The position numbers and the translations under genes were made by a program. From positions 27,625,850 to 27,689,849 of the forward strand of contig NC_036456.1 of NCBI RefSeq assembly GCF_002775205.1: 64,000 nt of DNA, written 5' to 3'. Every line of letters starts with the position of its first letter. Position 1 is the stretch's first letter. Positions 45,691 through 57,877 of the stretch are shown here, piece after piece. A model generated the notes under the pieces. That model was not told the origin of the DNA. It did not search any database and saw only the letters and a list, made by a program, of their open reading frames with translations. The stretch is from Xiphophorus maculatus. Lineage: Eukaryota; Chordata; Actinopteri; Cyprinodontiformes; Poeciliidae.

Positions 45691-46953
45691 ATGGCTTCTA
45701 CATCAGGAGGAAATAGTGGAAAGGAAATGGAGTGGATGATATCGAGGTCAGCAAAAATGAAAAGAGCAATCAGAAAGAGACATGAAAGGGCAAGAAGTTG
45801 GTCGGATGAAAGTGAGCCAGGAGCGGAAGGCAGTAAAAGGACAAAAATAAATCAAAGAGTGAGTTCACGGGTACAAGATAACAGTAAATCAGAAGTGGAA
45901 TACAAAGTTGTGGTGGAATTTCAGCAAGAAAGGGGTTATATTCATCCGATAAAGATAACCAAAGCAATAGAGGAAGAGATAGGGGAAATTAAAACGGCCA
46001 GAATCATGAACAACAGAAAAGTGATAATTCAAGCTATCAGTGAGGCACAACAACAGAAGATAATCAAAATGAAAACTCTGATGGGAGAAAGAATTAAATC
46101 ATATATACCAGGTTATATGGCAAGGTTGAGAGGAGTAATTTCAGGAGTTCCACTTGAAATGACAATGGAGGAGGTGAAGAATGAAATCAAAGGAGGGAAA
46201 ATAACAAATACCATCAGGATTAAAAGTAGAAGAGAAGGGGAACTCAAAGATACTATGGCTGTGATATTACAGTTTGAAAACAAAATGGCAGAAAATATTC
46301 AGCTATGATTCATGAACTATAAAGTTAGAGAGTACATTCCGAAACCGCTCAGATGTTTTACCTGTCAAAGAATGGGACACGTTGCAAAAGAATGTAAGGG
46401 AAAAATTAGATGTGCAAGATGTGGAGGTCCACATGAATTTGGAAAGTGTGACAAAGATGCTAAAATCAAATGCTGTAACTGTGGAGGTGATCACAGTGCA
46501 GCCTATGGTGGATGTATAGTTCAAAGGGAAGCTAAAGAAGCCCAGAAAATCAAGATAACAGAAAAAGTTTCATATGCAGAAGCATTAAAAAGAGTAAAGA
46601 AAGATAGTACAAGAGGAATGAGGCTGGGAGAAACAGACCAAAGTTACACTTCTCGGAACAAAAATGAAGGACAGAATGATCAGAGACAAATACTAATGCC
46701 AACAACAAATACATATAATACATGTGTGCATAAATGTAAAGTAGAGGAAAATACAATGATGGTGAAAAAAGAAAACTTTGTAGCATTTATATGTCATATT
46801 ATTAATGTTACAGTCCAAATGAAGAAGAAAAGTGATAAAATAAAAGCAATAGTAACAGCAGCAGGGAGGTTCCTAGATATGAAAGAAATTCAAGCAGATC
46901 AGATTCATACCATTTTGAGTGCCACTGAAACAACAGAAAATGGTCAGGATTAG
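45691..46953 (+). pseudogene. LINE ORF1 (Gag-like, CCHC zinc knuckles), one stop
   Basis: Starts MASTSGGNSGKEMEWM and stays in one frame to 46953 except for TGA at 46306-46308. The C-terminal half carries CFTCQRMGHVAKEC, CARCGGPHEFGKC and CCNCGGDHSAAYGGC, three nucleic-acid-binding knuckles. It would coat the LINE RNA. A TGA read-through cannot be excluded, but a simple nonsense mutation is likelier. Confidence 0.85.
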
Positions 46954-46961
46954 GATACAAG

Positions 46962-49900
46962 ATGGTTCTTCATATTCTTCAATGGAATGCCAGAAGTTTA
47001 ATAGCCAATGGACAAGAATTTAAAAAGTATGTTTATGAATTAGAAATAATACCAGATATAATATGCATACAAGAAACATGGTTAAATTCAAATTTAGATT
47101 TTAAAATTCCTGGATATAACATAGAAAGACAGGATAGAAGTAATGGTAGTGGAGGAGGATGTGCCACCTTAATTAAGGAAGTAATTGCTTATAAGAAAAA
47201 CTCATTAAATAAAAAATTAGAATGTGTTAATATAGAAATATTTAATTTAAGGAAATATGGAAATATTAAAATTATAAATTATTATAATCCATGTAAAAAT
47301 CTTGATAGTGAAATATTTAAGGAAATAGGGAAAATACATAGAAGAGAAGTTTGGTGTGGAGATTTTAATGCTCACAATAGTCTATGGGGTAGCAAGAAGA
47401 CAGATCATAATGGTGAAATAGTGGAAGAATTAATGGATGAAAAGTCATTAGTTTGTCTTAATAATGGAAAAGGTACAAGAGTAAATATACATAAAAATGC
47501 AGTTTCATGTCTTGATATTACATTAATATCAGACTGTCTTGTTAATGCATGTGAATGGGATGTTAATTGGGAGTCTACAGTAGGGAGTGATCATTTTCCA
47601 GTAAGTACAATAATTGATGACAATATAAATAGACAAGAAGAGTTAACATTAATAAGATGGTGCTTTAATAAAGCTAATTGGTTTAAATTTAAAACAAAAT
47701 GTGAAGAAACAAGTCATATAGTAACATTAAAAGGTAATATTGAAGAATGTACAAATCAAATAACAGAACATATCTTAAATGCTGCAAATTATAGTATACC
47801 AAAAATAAAAGTGAAAGGTCAGAAGAAAGTAGTTCCTTGGTGGAATAATGAATGTAGTAAAACAATTAAAGATCGTAATAAAGCTTTTAAAATATTACAG
47901 AAAAATGTAACAATCGAAAACCTTATTGATTATAAAAGGAAAAGAGCAAAGGCTCGGAAAACTATAAAGGATGCAAAAAAGAAAACATGGAGAGATTATT
48001 GTTCATCAATAGGTTCAGAAATAAATTTAAAGAATGTTTGGTTAATGTTTAGAAAAATGATGGGGAAAAAGAATAATGTTAATATTCCATCCTTAGTAAG
48101 AGGACAGGAGGTATTGGTTTTAAATAAAGATAAGGCAGAGTTGTTAGGTGAGACATTTGCGGCAGATCATAGTGGTGATCAGTTGACAGATACTCATAGA
48201 AGGCAGATGATTCAAAAAATTGGAAATCATAAAAGTTCACTAGAAAAATATCAAAAATATATGTCAACATTAGATATGAATATAACCATGAAAGAAATAA
48301 AAACAGTATTAAAAGGGACAGGATATTCAGCTCCAGGGGAGGATCAGTTATGTTATGCTATGTTTCGACAGATTCCGGAAGTAACACTGAAATTAATATT
48401 AAAATTATTTAATAAAATATGGAAAGAAGGATCGATACCAAATAGTTGGAAAAGGGCAATAATATTACCATTTAATAAGCCAGGTAAAGATCCTACCTGT
48501 CCAAATAATTACAGACCAATTGCTCTAACTTCTCATTTCAGTAAATGGATGGAGAAAATAATAGTAAATAGACTTGGATACTTTCTTGAGGAGAATAATC
48601 TAATTAATGGATATCAATGTGGATTCAGAACAGGAAGATCAACAATGGATGCTCTAACTAGAGTCAGTAATGAAATAGAGAACGCTTTAAAAATGAAGGA
48701 ACTAATGATTATAGTATTTTTTGATATAGAAAAAGCGTATGACTCACTATGGAAAGAAGGATTACTTATACAAATGAAACAGATGGGAATAGGAGGGAGA
48801 ATGTATAATTGGATAGCAAATTTTCTGCTAGATAGAAAAATAAGAGTAAAAATTGGGAATGATTATTCAAAAGAATTTAATGTTGAAAATGGAATACCTC
48901 AAGGTAGTGCAATTAGTCCAATTTTATTTAATATTATGATCAATGATATTTTCTATGATACTGATAAATGTGTAAAATCTGCACTATATGCAGATGATGG
49001 GGTCATATGGATGAAGGGGAAAAATATTAAATATGTGGTAGGAAATATTAAAAAAGCAATTAGTAAAGTAAAAAAATGGTCTTATGAATGGGGTTTTAAA
49101 TTATCAGCAAGCAAGTCTTGTTATATGGTTGTCACAAAGAAGAGAAATATTAATATAGAAACAATAACATTATATGGACAAACGTTAGAAAGAGTAACAG
49201 AATATAAATATCTAGGTTTATGGTTGGATAGTTCTTATTCATGGAAAACACATTTAGATAACTTAGAAACCAAGTGTAAAAAACTTATTAATCTATTAAA
49301 GGCTGTGGCTGGAAATAATTGGGGTGCAGATAGACAGTCATTATTAAGCACAGGGCTCTCATGAGATCAGTAATAGATTATGGCAGTATAATATATGGAG
49401 CAGCAGCTAAAACATCATTACAAAAAATAGAAAGATTACAGTGTAGGGCTTTACGTATATGTACAGGAGCAGTAAAAACAACACCTAGTAATGCTCTTTT
49501 AATTGAAACTGGGGAAACTCCACTGGAAATGAGGAGAATTAAATTAGCTTTAGCATATTGGATGAAAATTAAAAGCAATAAAGATGATAATGTGAATTCA
49601 ATTATTTTACAGAATTGTTGGGAATATTTGAAGTTCCAAAGTAATGGATTTGGATGGATGGTTAGGAAATGGATTAAAATGTATGGATTAGAGGACAAGG
49701 AAATAGCTCATTTTAATCCAATTAGCGTTATTCCTCCATGGTTAATACCAGAGGTTAATGTAGATTTGAAAATTAATACAATGAAAAATGATTGGAATTT
49801 AAATGAAATAGGGATCAAGACTGATATTTACTTAAGAAATACATATAACAATTATCTTAAAATTTATACAGATGGTTCTAAGAATCTAAAAGGATATGTG

Positions 49901-50719
49901 GGAATAGGAATATATATATCAGAGTTTAAAAAATTTATTTATAAAAGAATATCAGATCAATTGTCGGTTTTTACAGCAGAAATGGTTTCAGTTATATTAA
50001 GCTTGCAATGGGTGGAGGAGGTCCGACCAGACAGGGTGGTGGTGTGCACAGATTCCAAAGCAGTAGTAGAAAGTATTAAGGGAGAAGGAAACGATAGAAA
50101 AGATTTAGTATTAGAAATTCATCATATTTTATTTAGATTATATAGGGGTGGCATTGATGTTTGGTTTTGTTGGGTGCCAGCACATGAAGGAGTAAAAGGC
50201 AATGAAAAGGCAGATAAATTAGCTAAAAGGGCTTTAGAGGGGGAAATAACAATTTCAATTCCTTTTGGGAAAGGGGAAGGGAAATCACTTATTAAAAGTA
50301 AAGAAATGGAGAAATGGCAAAAAATGTGGAATGAAGATAAGAAAGGAAGAAGATTATATGAAGTACAAAAGTCAGTTCGAATTCGAAGCATTAATGAAAG
50401 AAACAGAAGAGAAGAAATAATAATTAGTAGATTAAGAGTAGGTCATACCTACTTAAATGACATGCTTTATACAATAGGGAGGAAAAATAATGATAAATGT
50501 GAAAGATGTGGAGAGAAAGAAAATGTAGAACACATATTGATGAACTGTAAGTCATATGAACTCGAAAGGGAAGAATTAAAGAGAATAGTTAGAAATATAG
50601 GGCATGAATGGAATCTTAAAGGTATATTAGGAAATGAAGGAAACATAACAGATATTCACAAATTAAGGAAAGCATTGTTTATGTATCTTAAGAACACAAA
50701 ATTAAAAAATAGAATTTAA
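46962..50719 (+). pseudogene. LINE ORF2 (endonuclease, RT, RNase H), one frameshift
   Basis: 46962-49364 encodes an APE-type endonuclease (LQWNARSL, QETWLN, WCGDFNAHNSLWG, GSDHFP). Reverse transcriptase follows (APGEDQL, NNYRPIALTSHFSKWMEKI, FFDIEKAYDSLW, GIPQGSAISPILF) with an intact catalytic YADD. The frame ends in TGA overlapping ATG of 49361-50719 by four bases. That second frame holds RNase H (YTDGS, AEMVSV, CTDSKA, GNEKADK) and a C-terminal Cys/His motif (CERCGEKENVEHILMNC). One indel near 49340-49364 probably splits a single ORF2; all catalytic residues I can check are present. Confidence 0.9.
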
Positions 50720-50822
50720 TAGATGTGAAGTAATGCTTCTACACACTCATGTACAGTAGGTGGCGGTATGCACCTTAAAGTTGCTTGTGATCCGCCATAA
50801 TAGAAAAGAAGAAGAAGAAGAA

Positions 50823-52003
50823 GGCTGGGATGGGCTACAGGACAGTAGGCAAGCAGCTTGGTGAGAAGGCAACAACAGTTGGTGCAATTATTAGAAAATG
50901 GAAGAAATACAAAATAACGGAAAATCTCCCTCGGTCTGGGGCGCCATGCAAGATCTCACCTCGTGGAGCATCATTGATCTTGAGGAAGGTGAGGAATGAG
51001 CCCAGAACTACACGGCAGGACCTGGTCAATGACCTGAATAGAGCTGGGACCACAGTCTCAAAGAAAACAATCAGTAACACTCTACGCCGTCAAGGATTAA
51101 AATCCTGCAGTGCACGCAAGGTGCCCTTCCTGAAGCCAACGCATGTCAAAGCCCGTCTGATGTTTGCAAATGACCATCTGAATGATCCAGAGGAGGAATG
51201 GGAGAAGGTCATGTGGTCTGATGAGACAAAAATAGAACTTTTTGGTTTAAACTCCACTCGTCATGTTTGGAGGAAGAAGAATGATGAGTACAACCCCAAG
51301 AACACCATCCCAACCGTGAAGCATGGCGGTGGAAACATCATTCTTTGGGGATGCTTTTCTGCAAAGGGGACAGGACGACTGCACCATATTGTGGGAAGGA
51401 TGGATGGGGCCATGTATCGTGAGATTTTGGCCAACAACCTCCTTCCCTCAGTAAGAGCACTGAAGATGGGTCGTGGCTGGGTCTTCCAGCATGATAACAA
51501 CCCAAAACACACAGCCAGGGCAACTAAAGAGTGGCTCCGTAGGAAACATCTTAAGGTCCTGGAGTGGCCTAGCCAGTCTCCAGACCTGAATCCAATAGAA
51601 AATCTTTGGAGGGAGCTTAAAGTCCGTGTGGCCCAGCGACAGCCCCGAAACCTGAAGGCTCTGGAGGAGATCTGTATGGAGGAGTGGGCCAAAATCCCTG
51701 CTGCAGTGTGTGCAAACCTGGTCAAGAACTACAGGAAACGTCTGATCTCTGTAATTGCAAACAAAGGTTTCTGTACCAAATATTAAGTTTCATTTTTCTG
51801 GTGTATCAAATACTTATTTCACACAATAAAATGGAAATTAATTATTTAAAAATCATACATTGCATTTTTCTGGATTTTTTGTTTTAGATTCCATCACTCA
51901 CAGTTGAAGAGTATCTATGATAAAAATTACAGTCTTCTACATGCTTTGCAAGTGGGAAAACCTGAAAAATCAACAGTGTATCAAATACTTGTTCTCCCCA
52001 CTG
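50823..52003 (+). mobile_element. Tc1/mariner transposon, left end missing
   Basis: The right terminal repeat, read as CAGTGGGGAGAACAAGTATT on the minus strand, ends at 52003 next to TA. A related internal repeat (GTATCAAATACTTATTTC) lies near 51806, so the IR/DR layout is kept. The left terminal repeat and N-terminal transposase codons are missing: Tc1 sequence begins right after the (GAA)n tail of the LINE at 50822. Confidence 0.88.
50830..51786 (+). pseudogene. Tc1 transposase, N-terminally truncated
   Basis: An open frame of 318 codons. It has the helix-turn-helix DNA-binding region ([12 protein letters not shown], then LPRSGAP). The catalytic DD34E set follows: Asp in WSDETK, Asp in QHDNNPKH and Glu in NPIENLW. 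Roughly the first 20 residues usual for Tc1 transposases are lost, although the catalytic domain is uninterrupted. Without the left inverted repeat this copy cannot move. Confidence 0.9.
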
Positions 52004-53205
52004 TAAGTGCTAAGATCCATATCTTCCTCTGAGTCATTTCTTTCCATCCTATGTCACCAGATTAAATAGTTTACATTCAAATTAATTTCCTCTACTGCCG
52101 GTCTGTTTATTTGAAGCTTCAGGGTGTTATAGTTAAAATGGGGTGTTTTGTTTATTGTTTTGGCCTAGGAGACCCTAAAGCTTAAAGCTTCCCTGTGTTT
52201 TCTGCCTTTTGTGATTGACGTTTTACCTGAACTGTAAAATAAACAAAATGAACTCTTTCTACTGACATCAACTGTTAACGGATTTTGTGTTACACCCAGT
52301 GCCAGAATTTACCCTTAATTGTCTTGGGGAGGGATTGTAACTCAAGCAAGTCATGTAAAAACTTTGAATTGAGTTGAACTGAATTTTTCTGTTACATTTG
52401 ATGATAAATGCTGAGGATGAAAACCTAAATACATTTGAATGAAGTCTGAGATAAACTCAAGATAAAACCCAGAACTAGATGTTTATAAACCCTAAATCCT
52501 TATGAATGTGGCAAACTGACGCAAAGGGAAAAAATAAATGACATTTTTATGCAAACAAAACACTATATCTGGAAATGACACTGAATATGTCAATAAAACA
52601 AACTAAATATGTATAAGAACATTTATTTCATTTATTTATTACAAAACAGATCCATTTAATATACAGAAATACATAATCAGTTCAACCACATCAAATCGAC
52701 AGATTTAAAATTAAATATATTCTAATTTGACCCAATCAGCTGCATTCAGATTGGTATTTCATTTGGTGAAACTTTTTCTATCTAAGGAAACTCAGTAAAT
52801 GCATCCAGTGATTGACTTTGCAGCAATCACCCACTGAATGATGTAAAGACAATGGAGAATTGATTTCATTGAGTCGTTAACAATGAACAATAAATTTGTA
52901 CTGAAACTCTCCAATTATCCATCTAATGTAGTAGCAAAGATACATTCTTTCAACAAGAGTGTAAATATTTTCAGACAACATATGTTGCAAACAAAAGTTA
53001 ATAAAATAATAGAATTACGAAATGCTAAAATTATAAATGATCAATGAAGAAAATAAGGAGCTACAGTAAATTAGGCTGAAGCTGTTTATTTTGGCTTTCA
53101 TGAAAGGGGTGAACCAACGTGTAAATTGGCCTTTCAAAAAAAGGACAAAAAAACTCTACATGCAAGAACCAGTTTTGTTCTTACAACTAAACATGAATTA
53201 TGGTT
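52004..53205 (+). other. Intergenic and 3' flank of the second VLIG gene; no gene seen
   Basis: AT-rich sequence without recognisable genes or delimited repeats. Confidence 0.5.
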
Positions 53206-56200
53206 TCACTTGATGTTGAATGATTTCTTGAGGCTTTCCTCTGCCTGTTCTTTTGTGATTCTCTTCCAAGCATCAGGAATGTCAGCAGGCAGTGCGTCAT
53301 ATGCTTCAGCAAATTTCTTGTTATATGTTTTCATCACATATTTCCAATAATCTGATGCCTCAAGGCTCACATCTGGAGGAATATTCCAGTCTGGGAAAAT
53401 CTCCCTATATTTTTTGTAAGGATGATATTCATTCTTTGTGGCACTGCAGCTGAAACGATTGCCTCTTGTAACAAGAGAAGAGCAGATGTCAGTCATGAGT
53501 TTCCTAGAGTCTTCATACCTGTACCAACCTAAACCCTCTGGTCGATGCACAGAAGCAAAGTGTTGAGTGTGGGCTTCTCCACCTGCATCACAGGATATTT
53601 TGCAGAATGGACACTGTTTGCCACAACCAATCACTCTGGTGAAAAGCTCATTCTCTGGTTTCAAATGGAGAAGTGAGAGTTTTGTTTCAAACATTGCTAA
53701 TTTAAATTTTCTCTAAGAGCTTCTGTCATTTCCTCCACACACTTGCTGAGCCAGTGAATAAACTGTTCCTGGTCAGCATTGTTCAGAACCATGAAGGCAT
53801 CAAGAGCATCCTGGGAAATTACCAGTTTATCACAAAGTTCTGTGCAGATCTTGACAACAAATGTCTTCAGGCTGTCAGACTTTTCTGCTGTTGCCTTTTT
53901 AATAGCAGCATTTATGTGGTTGATGCAGGACTTAAGATGCTTGTCCTCTAACTCACATAGAGTAGACCCAGACGAGAATGTCTCCTCTATTCTACCAGAT
54001 ATCCATGATTTTACATGATCTTCATATGAGCGAATGTAACTCTTAAAGCTTTTGGAGTGACTTTTTGAAATCACATCCAGTAAAATTGAATACTGGAAGG
54101 ACATTCGTGTGCTGAACTCCTCTTTTGTCTTCATTTTATCAACAATATCAGGACCAAGAGAACGGTAGACGAAGTTTTCAACAGCAGGTTTCAAACTTTG
54201 GTTTGTGAACTCTTCAGCTTTTTTCTAGCATTGATATCGTTTGTGGAAGACATCTTTGAAATCTGTGCAAAACCTTTCCTTGTTTTTCTGCAGACATCTG
54301 TAAGGATCATTTTCTTGTATAAATTCTTCATGCATTTTCTGAAACTTTCTGGCTGCAGATCCACAGATATGTTGTTTCAGAGACACCTCAAACTCCATGT
54401 CTATGTCAACATCAGCTTTGTTCAGCTTCTCATCAATGAAGTGAAGAATCTCCTGGATGTAAGTATCATGATAATTAGTTTTTCTCTTGACTTTATCACT
54501 AATATGATCATTGCAAGCAGATGTGATCCTGTCAGCAATTTTTTGTCTTGCCCTTATTAGATCCGTCCATGTAAAAATTTGTCTCAAAGCAGTTCTGAGG
54601 TTTTCACCCACTCCTTTAGGTTTGTATGTAAAAGGCTCCAGTCCACAGTCTTTGAGACTTTTTTTACTCAGCAGTTCACATGCATGGCTTCCCTTAGGAG
54701 AAAGATTTGTTTGTAACTGATGGGACACACTGGTGAAGATATTTGAAGTCTGCTGTTCGGAGAAGGCCAAGGTTCTCAGTGTTTCAGTCCACATCTTATC
54801 AAAATTTTCATCAAGTTCTCTGTCAGTCATTTTAACTTTTTTCTCTCGACATTTAACAATCAAAGCACAAACTGCTTTCTCAATTTTTTCTGTATAAGTG
54901 GCCCTGATTTTGTCGAGTTCTTTCAATCCCTTCTTAATATCAGCTGTTGTTGTGATCTGGTTGAACACTGATCTTTCAGTTTGTCGTCGAAGACTCTTTA
55001 TGCTGTTGGAGAAATCCTCTCTGTATCCTTCATCCAGATAAACATGACCTTCTGGCTGCTCAAAGTATTTCTTCAGATTGTCAAGAATCTTTGTCTCCAA
55101 CTTGTCCAGCTCTGTGATTGCTTCACTTTTCAACTCGATCATGAATTCATTCATGTCAGATATTTCAGATGTTGCAGCAAACGAACCAAAATTGGAAATT
55201 CTTGTCTCTGCATTGGTAACCCAGCTGTACATTTCCTTTTTGAACTCCCACTCCCATTTGTTATATTCTGTGCAGAGCCTCATGTAAGCATCAGCCACCA
55301 GGCTGTTTCTGAAGCTGAAGATGAAGTTTTCATGTTTTACTGCTTTCCACAGGCTGGTTATCCACTCTCTGAACTCCAAGATGTTATTAGAAGTTGACTC
55401 ACACTTTCCCAGCTGTTGGATGATGTTTTTCTTGAGTTCATAGACAGTCTCACTGTATCCTGCATTGACTGGAGCCATTGGTGGGTTTCCATTCCAGAGT
55501 CCAGGAATATAGCAGTTTCCAGTGTCTGGATTATACTCCATCACATCAGTGAAGTTCTTGTTTTCCTCTTTCTTCTCCATTTTAGCTGCTGCCTGGGTCA
55601 TCTCATTCAGCTGTTCTAACAGCAGCTTCCTGTCTCTCAGGTTCTTCTCATGAGCTGAAACATCAGAAATGTTCTGGTGAACAAACTGACATTGAGGCTT
55701 TTTGCCGACTTCCTTCATCCTGAGGAAAGCATGCACCACTATCTGCAGGATGTCTTTCATGTCTGTTGAATTCTCCATTGCAATATTGATAATGGTGATG
55801 TCACTCAGACCAACAACAAGTGTTGCCAGCTCATTGTCATGCTCATGGCTGTTGTCCAGCTGTGCTAGCTCTGGTGACTTTAAGCCTTCAGTGTCGATGA
55901 TCATCATGAAGTCACAGTTGAGAACTTTCTTGAAGTCTTCATTGACTTTGATGAGCAGCATGAAGGCACCTCTAGTGCATCGACCACTGCTGACTGCAAA
56001 CTGAACTCCAAACATGGTGTTAAGGAGAGTGGACTTCCCTGTTCTCTGAACTCCAAGAACTGTGACGACCAGGATCTTGTTCTTTGGAGACACCAAGTCA
56101 TTGAGCTGAGAGAGAACATCACTCACCCATCTGAGAGGAATGTTGGAAGCATCTCCATCTACAAGCTCAAGAGGAAATCCATCCAGCAACAACTGAGCAC

Positions 56201-57877
56201 AGAGTTTGGGCAGATGTTGCAGCTGTTGACGTGATGGATCTGTTTCTGGAAGGTAAAGAGAAGCTTCGTAGATCTGACCCATTTCACGGAAGAAGTGCTC
56301 AACTCCCAGTGAGCTGCTGGAAAGTTGTTGGTCAATTTCTTTGATCTCCTGTTTGTTTTCAGAATCTTTGCATTTTTCCTTGTAAAGCTCCCTAAGGCCA
56401 GAAAATTTGATTCGAGACAAGTTGTCGAGGTTCATTCTCATCCATTTAAGAAAATAACACCTTTCTCTATGTGGGCTGGATATTGCACTAATAAAGCATG
56501 TCATTGCTCTGGACATCCCATAAGCATTTTGCTTTTTCCTCAGTTTTTGTCTCTCGCTCTGAAGTTTACATTTGTAATGTTCTATGTTTTCAGAACCAAC
56601 TTTTCGAAGACGAAATTCTTCTTTTTCTAAACAAGTCAGTTCCTTCCATATTTTATCTTGTAAAGGAAGTTGATCTTTGTATTTCATGATGTCTTTAATC
56701 TCTGCAGTGATTTCATCAGCTTTCATCTTTCCATCTTGGCACTCTGAAGAATCTTCATCAACTATGATTCCCAGTTCATGTGCAACATCAGCCATCTGCT
56801 CTACAGACATTTTCCTCTGTGGGTTATTAATTACATCACTGACTCTTTTCCTCAGTAGTTTAACAAAATCTGCATCATTTGTTTGTTTTGTCTTTATTAG
56901 AATATTATTTTTAGTCAAGGCCAGACTGGTTGCCAGTTTTTTAACTAAATCAAATCTGAAGTTTTTGTTCTGTTGGTTTCCCACTAAGAAGATTTGAGCT
57001 TTGTGGTTTTTGTACATCAGCTGTTCACATTCAGAGTCCAGCTGATCGATGAAAACAAAAACTGCAGCAGATGTCTGACACAAAAAGAAGAATTGAGTTT
57101 CAAATGAAGCAATGTCTCCACGAAGGTTAGCTATAGCAACTGGTTCACTGAAGATGTCCATGTTTTTGTTTCCACAGGGAAGGTACCAGGTCATTTCAGT
57201 CAGTCCATTGGATATTCTTCTCTGAATGTCTCCAGACTCCATGTTGTGGTGAACAAAGGTGTCATGGTATTGCTGAGAGTTACTCAAAAGTTTATTGAGG
57301 ATCTCTGATTTGGACAGAGAGCACTCACTCAGTCTCACAAATGAGATCATTGGAAGTTCAGAAAGAACTATTCTGTCTTCTATGAAGCCTTTTGATTCTG
57401 AAAGATTTGAAGGTCTGTACTTCTTAACAATGTCTCTCATGGCCCACAGCATGAGGGTGCACTGCTGTGTATCACAGTTAGGAAGCAGCAGAGGAACAGA
57501 GAACTGACACATGGACATTTTTAGAGCCAATTCTTGATGAACAAACCCATCAGAACACAAAAAGAGAGCAGTGATTAAATCAAGAGGATTTATGGAGTCA
57601 TCCTTATTTGGACAAGCAAGAAGATCATCAAAATCAAAATAATCACTTAATGTATCATCACTGTTAGACTCAGAAGCTGATGTGCATTTTATCTCTCTAA
57701 CTGTTACATTCACCATCATCAGTTTCTTAAGAAAATACCATGGAACATCTGATTTACGCTTTGGAGGCTCATCATTGATGGTCTTCTCATTGATCTCCAG
57801 TATCTTGCTGAGTGACAGTTTCTCCTTGTAGAACTGATCCAATCCCAGATCCTCCAAAACCGTCTCCAGGTTGGTTC
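53206..57877 (-). pseudogene. VLIG-type exon of the second gene, one stop and one frameshift
   Basis: It is homologous throughout to the exon at 31599-36277. G1 reads GVQRTGKST (Ser to Arg compared with GVQSTGKST); DTEG is kept. The C-terminal Cys/His cluster (CGKQCPFCKISCDAGGEAH) is present beyond the lesions. An in-frame TAG at 54222-54224 replaces a Glu codon and a frameshift lies at about 53694-53700. The central 1.07 kb (55267-56337) is almost identical to the paralogue while the ends differ clearly. Confidence 0.88.

Larger units (their letters stand above)
45603..50822 (+). mobile_element. I-clade (Nimb-like) LINE, nearly intact
   Basis: ORF1 with three CCHC-type zinc knuckles precedes an ORF2 with APE endonuclease, reverse transcriptase and RNase H. 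The RNase H in a LINE ORF2 places it in the I group. The 3' end (GTAGGTGGCGGTATGCACC, then GATCCGCCATAATAGAAAAG) runs into (GAA)n at 50805-50822, a tail seen in fish I-type elements. Only one stop in ORF1 and one frameshift in ORF2 are seen. The left edge is approximate and no target duplication was found. Confidence 0.85.
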
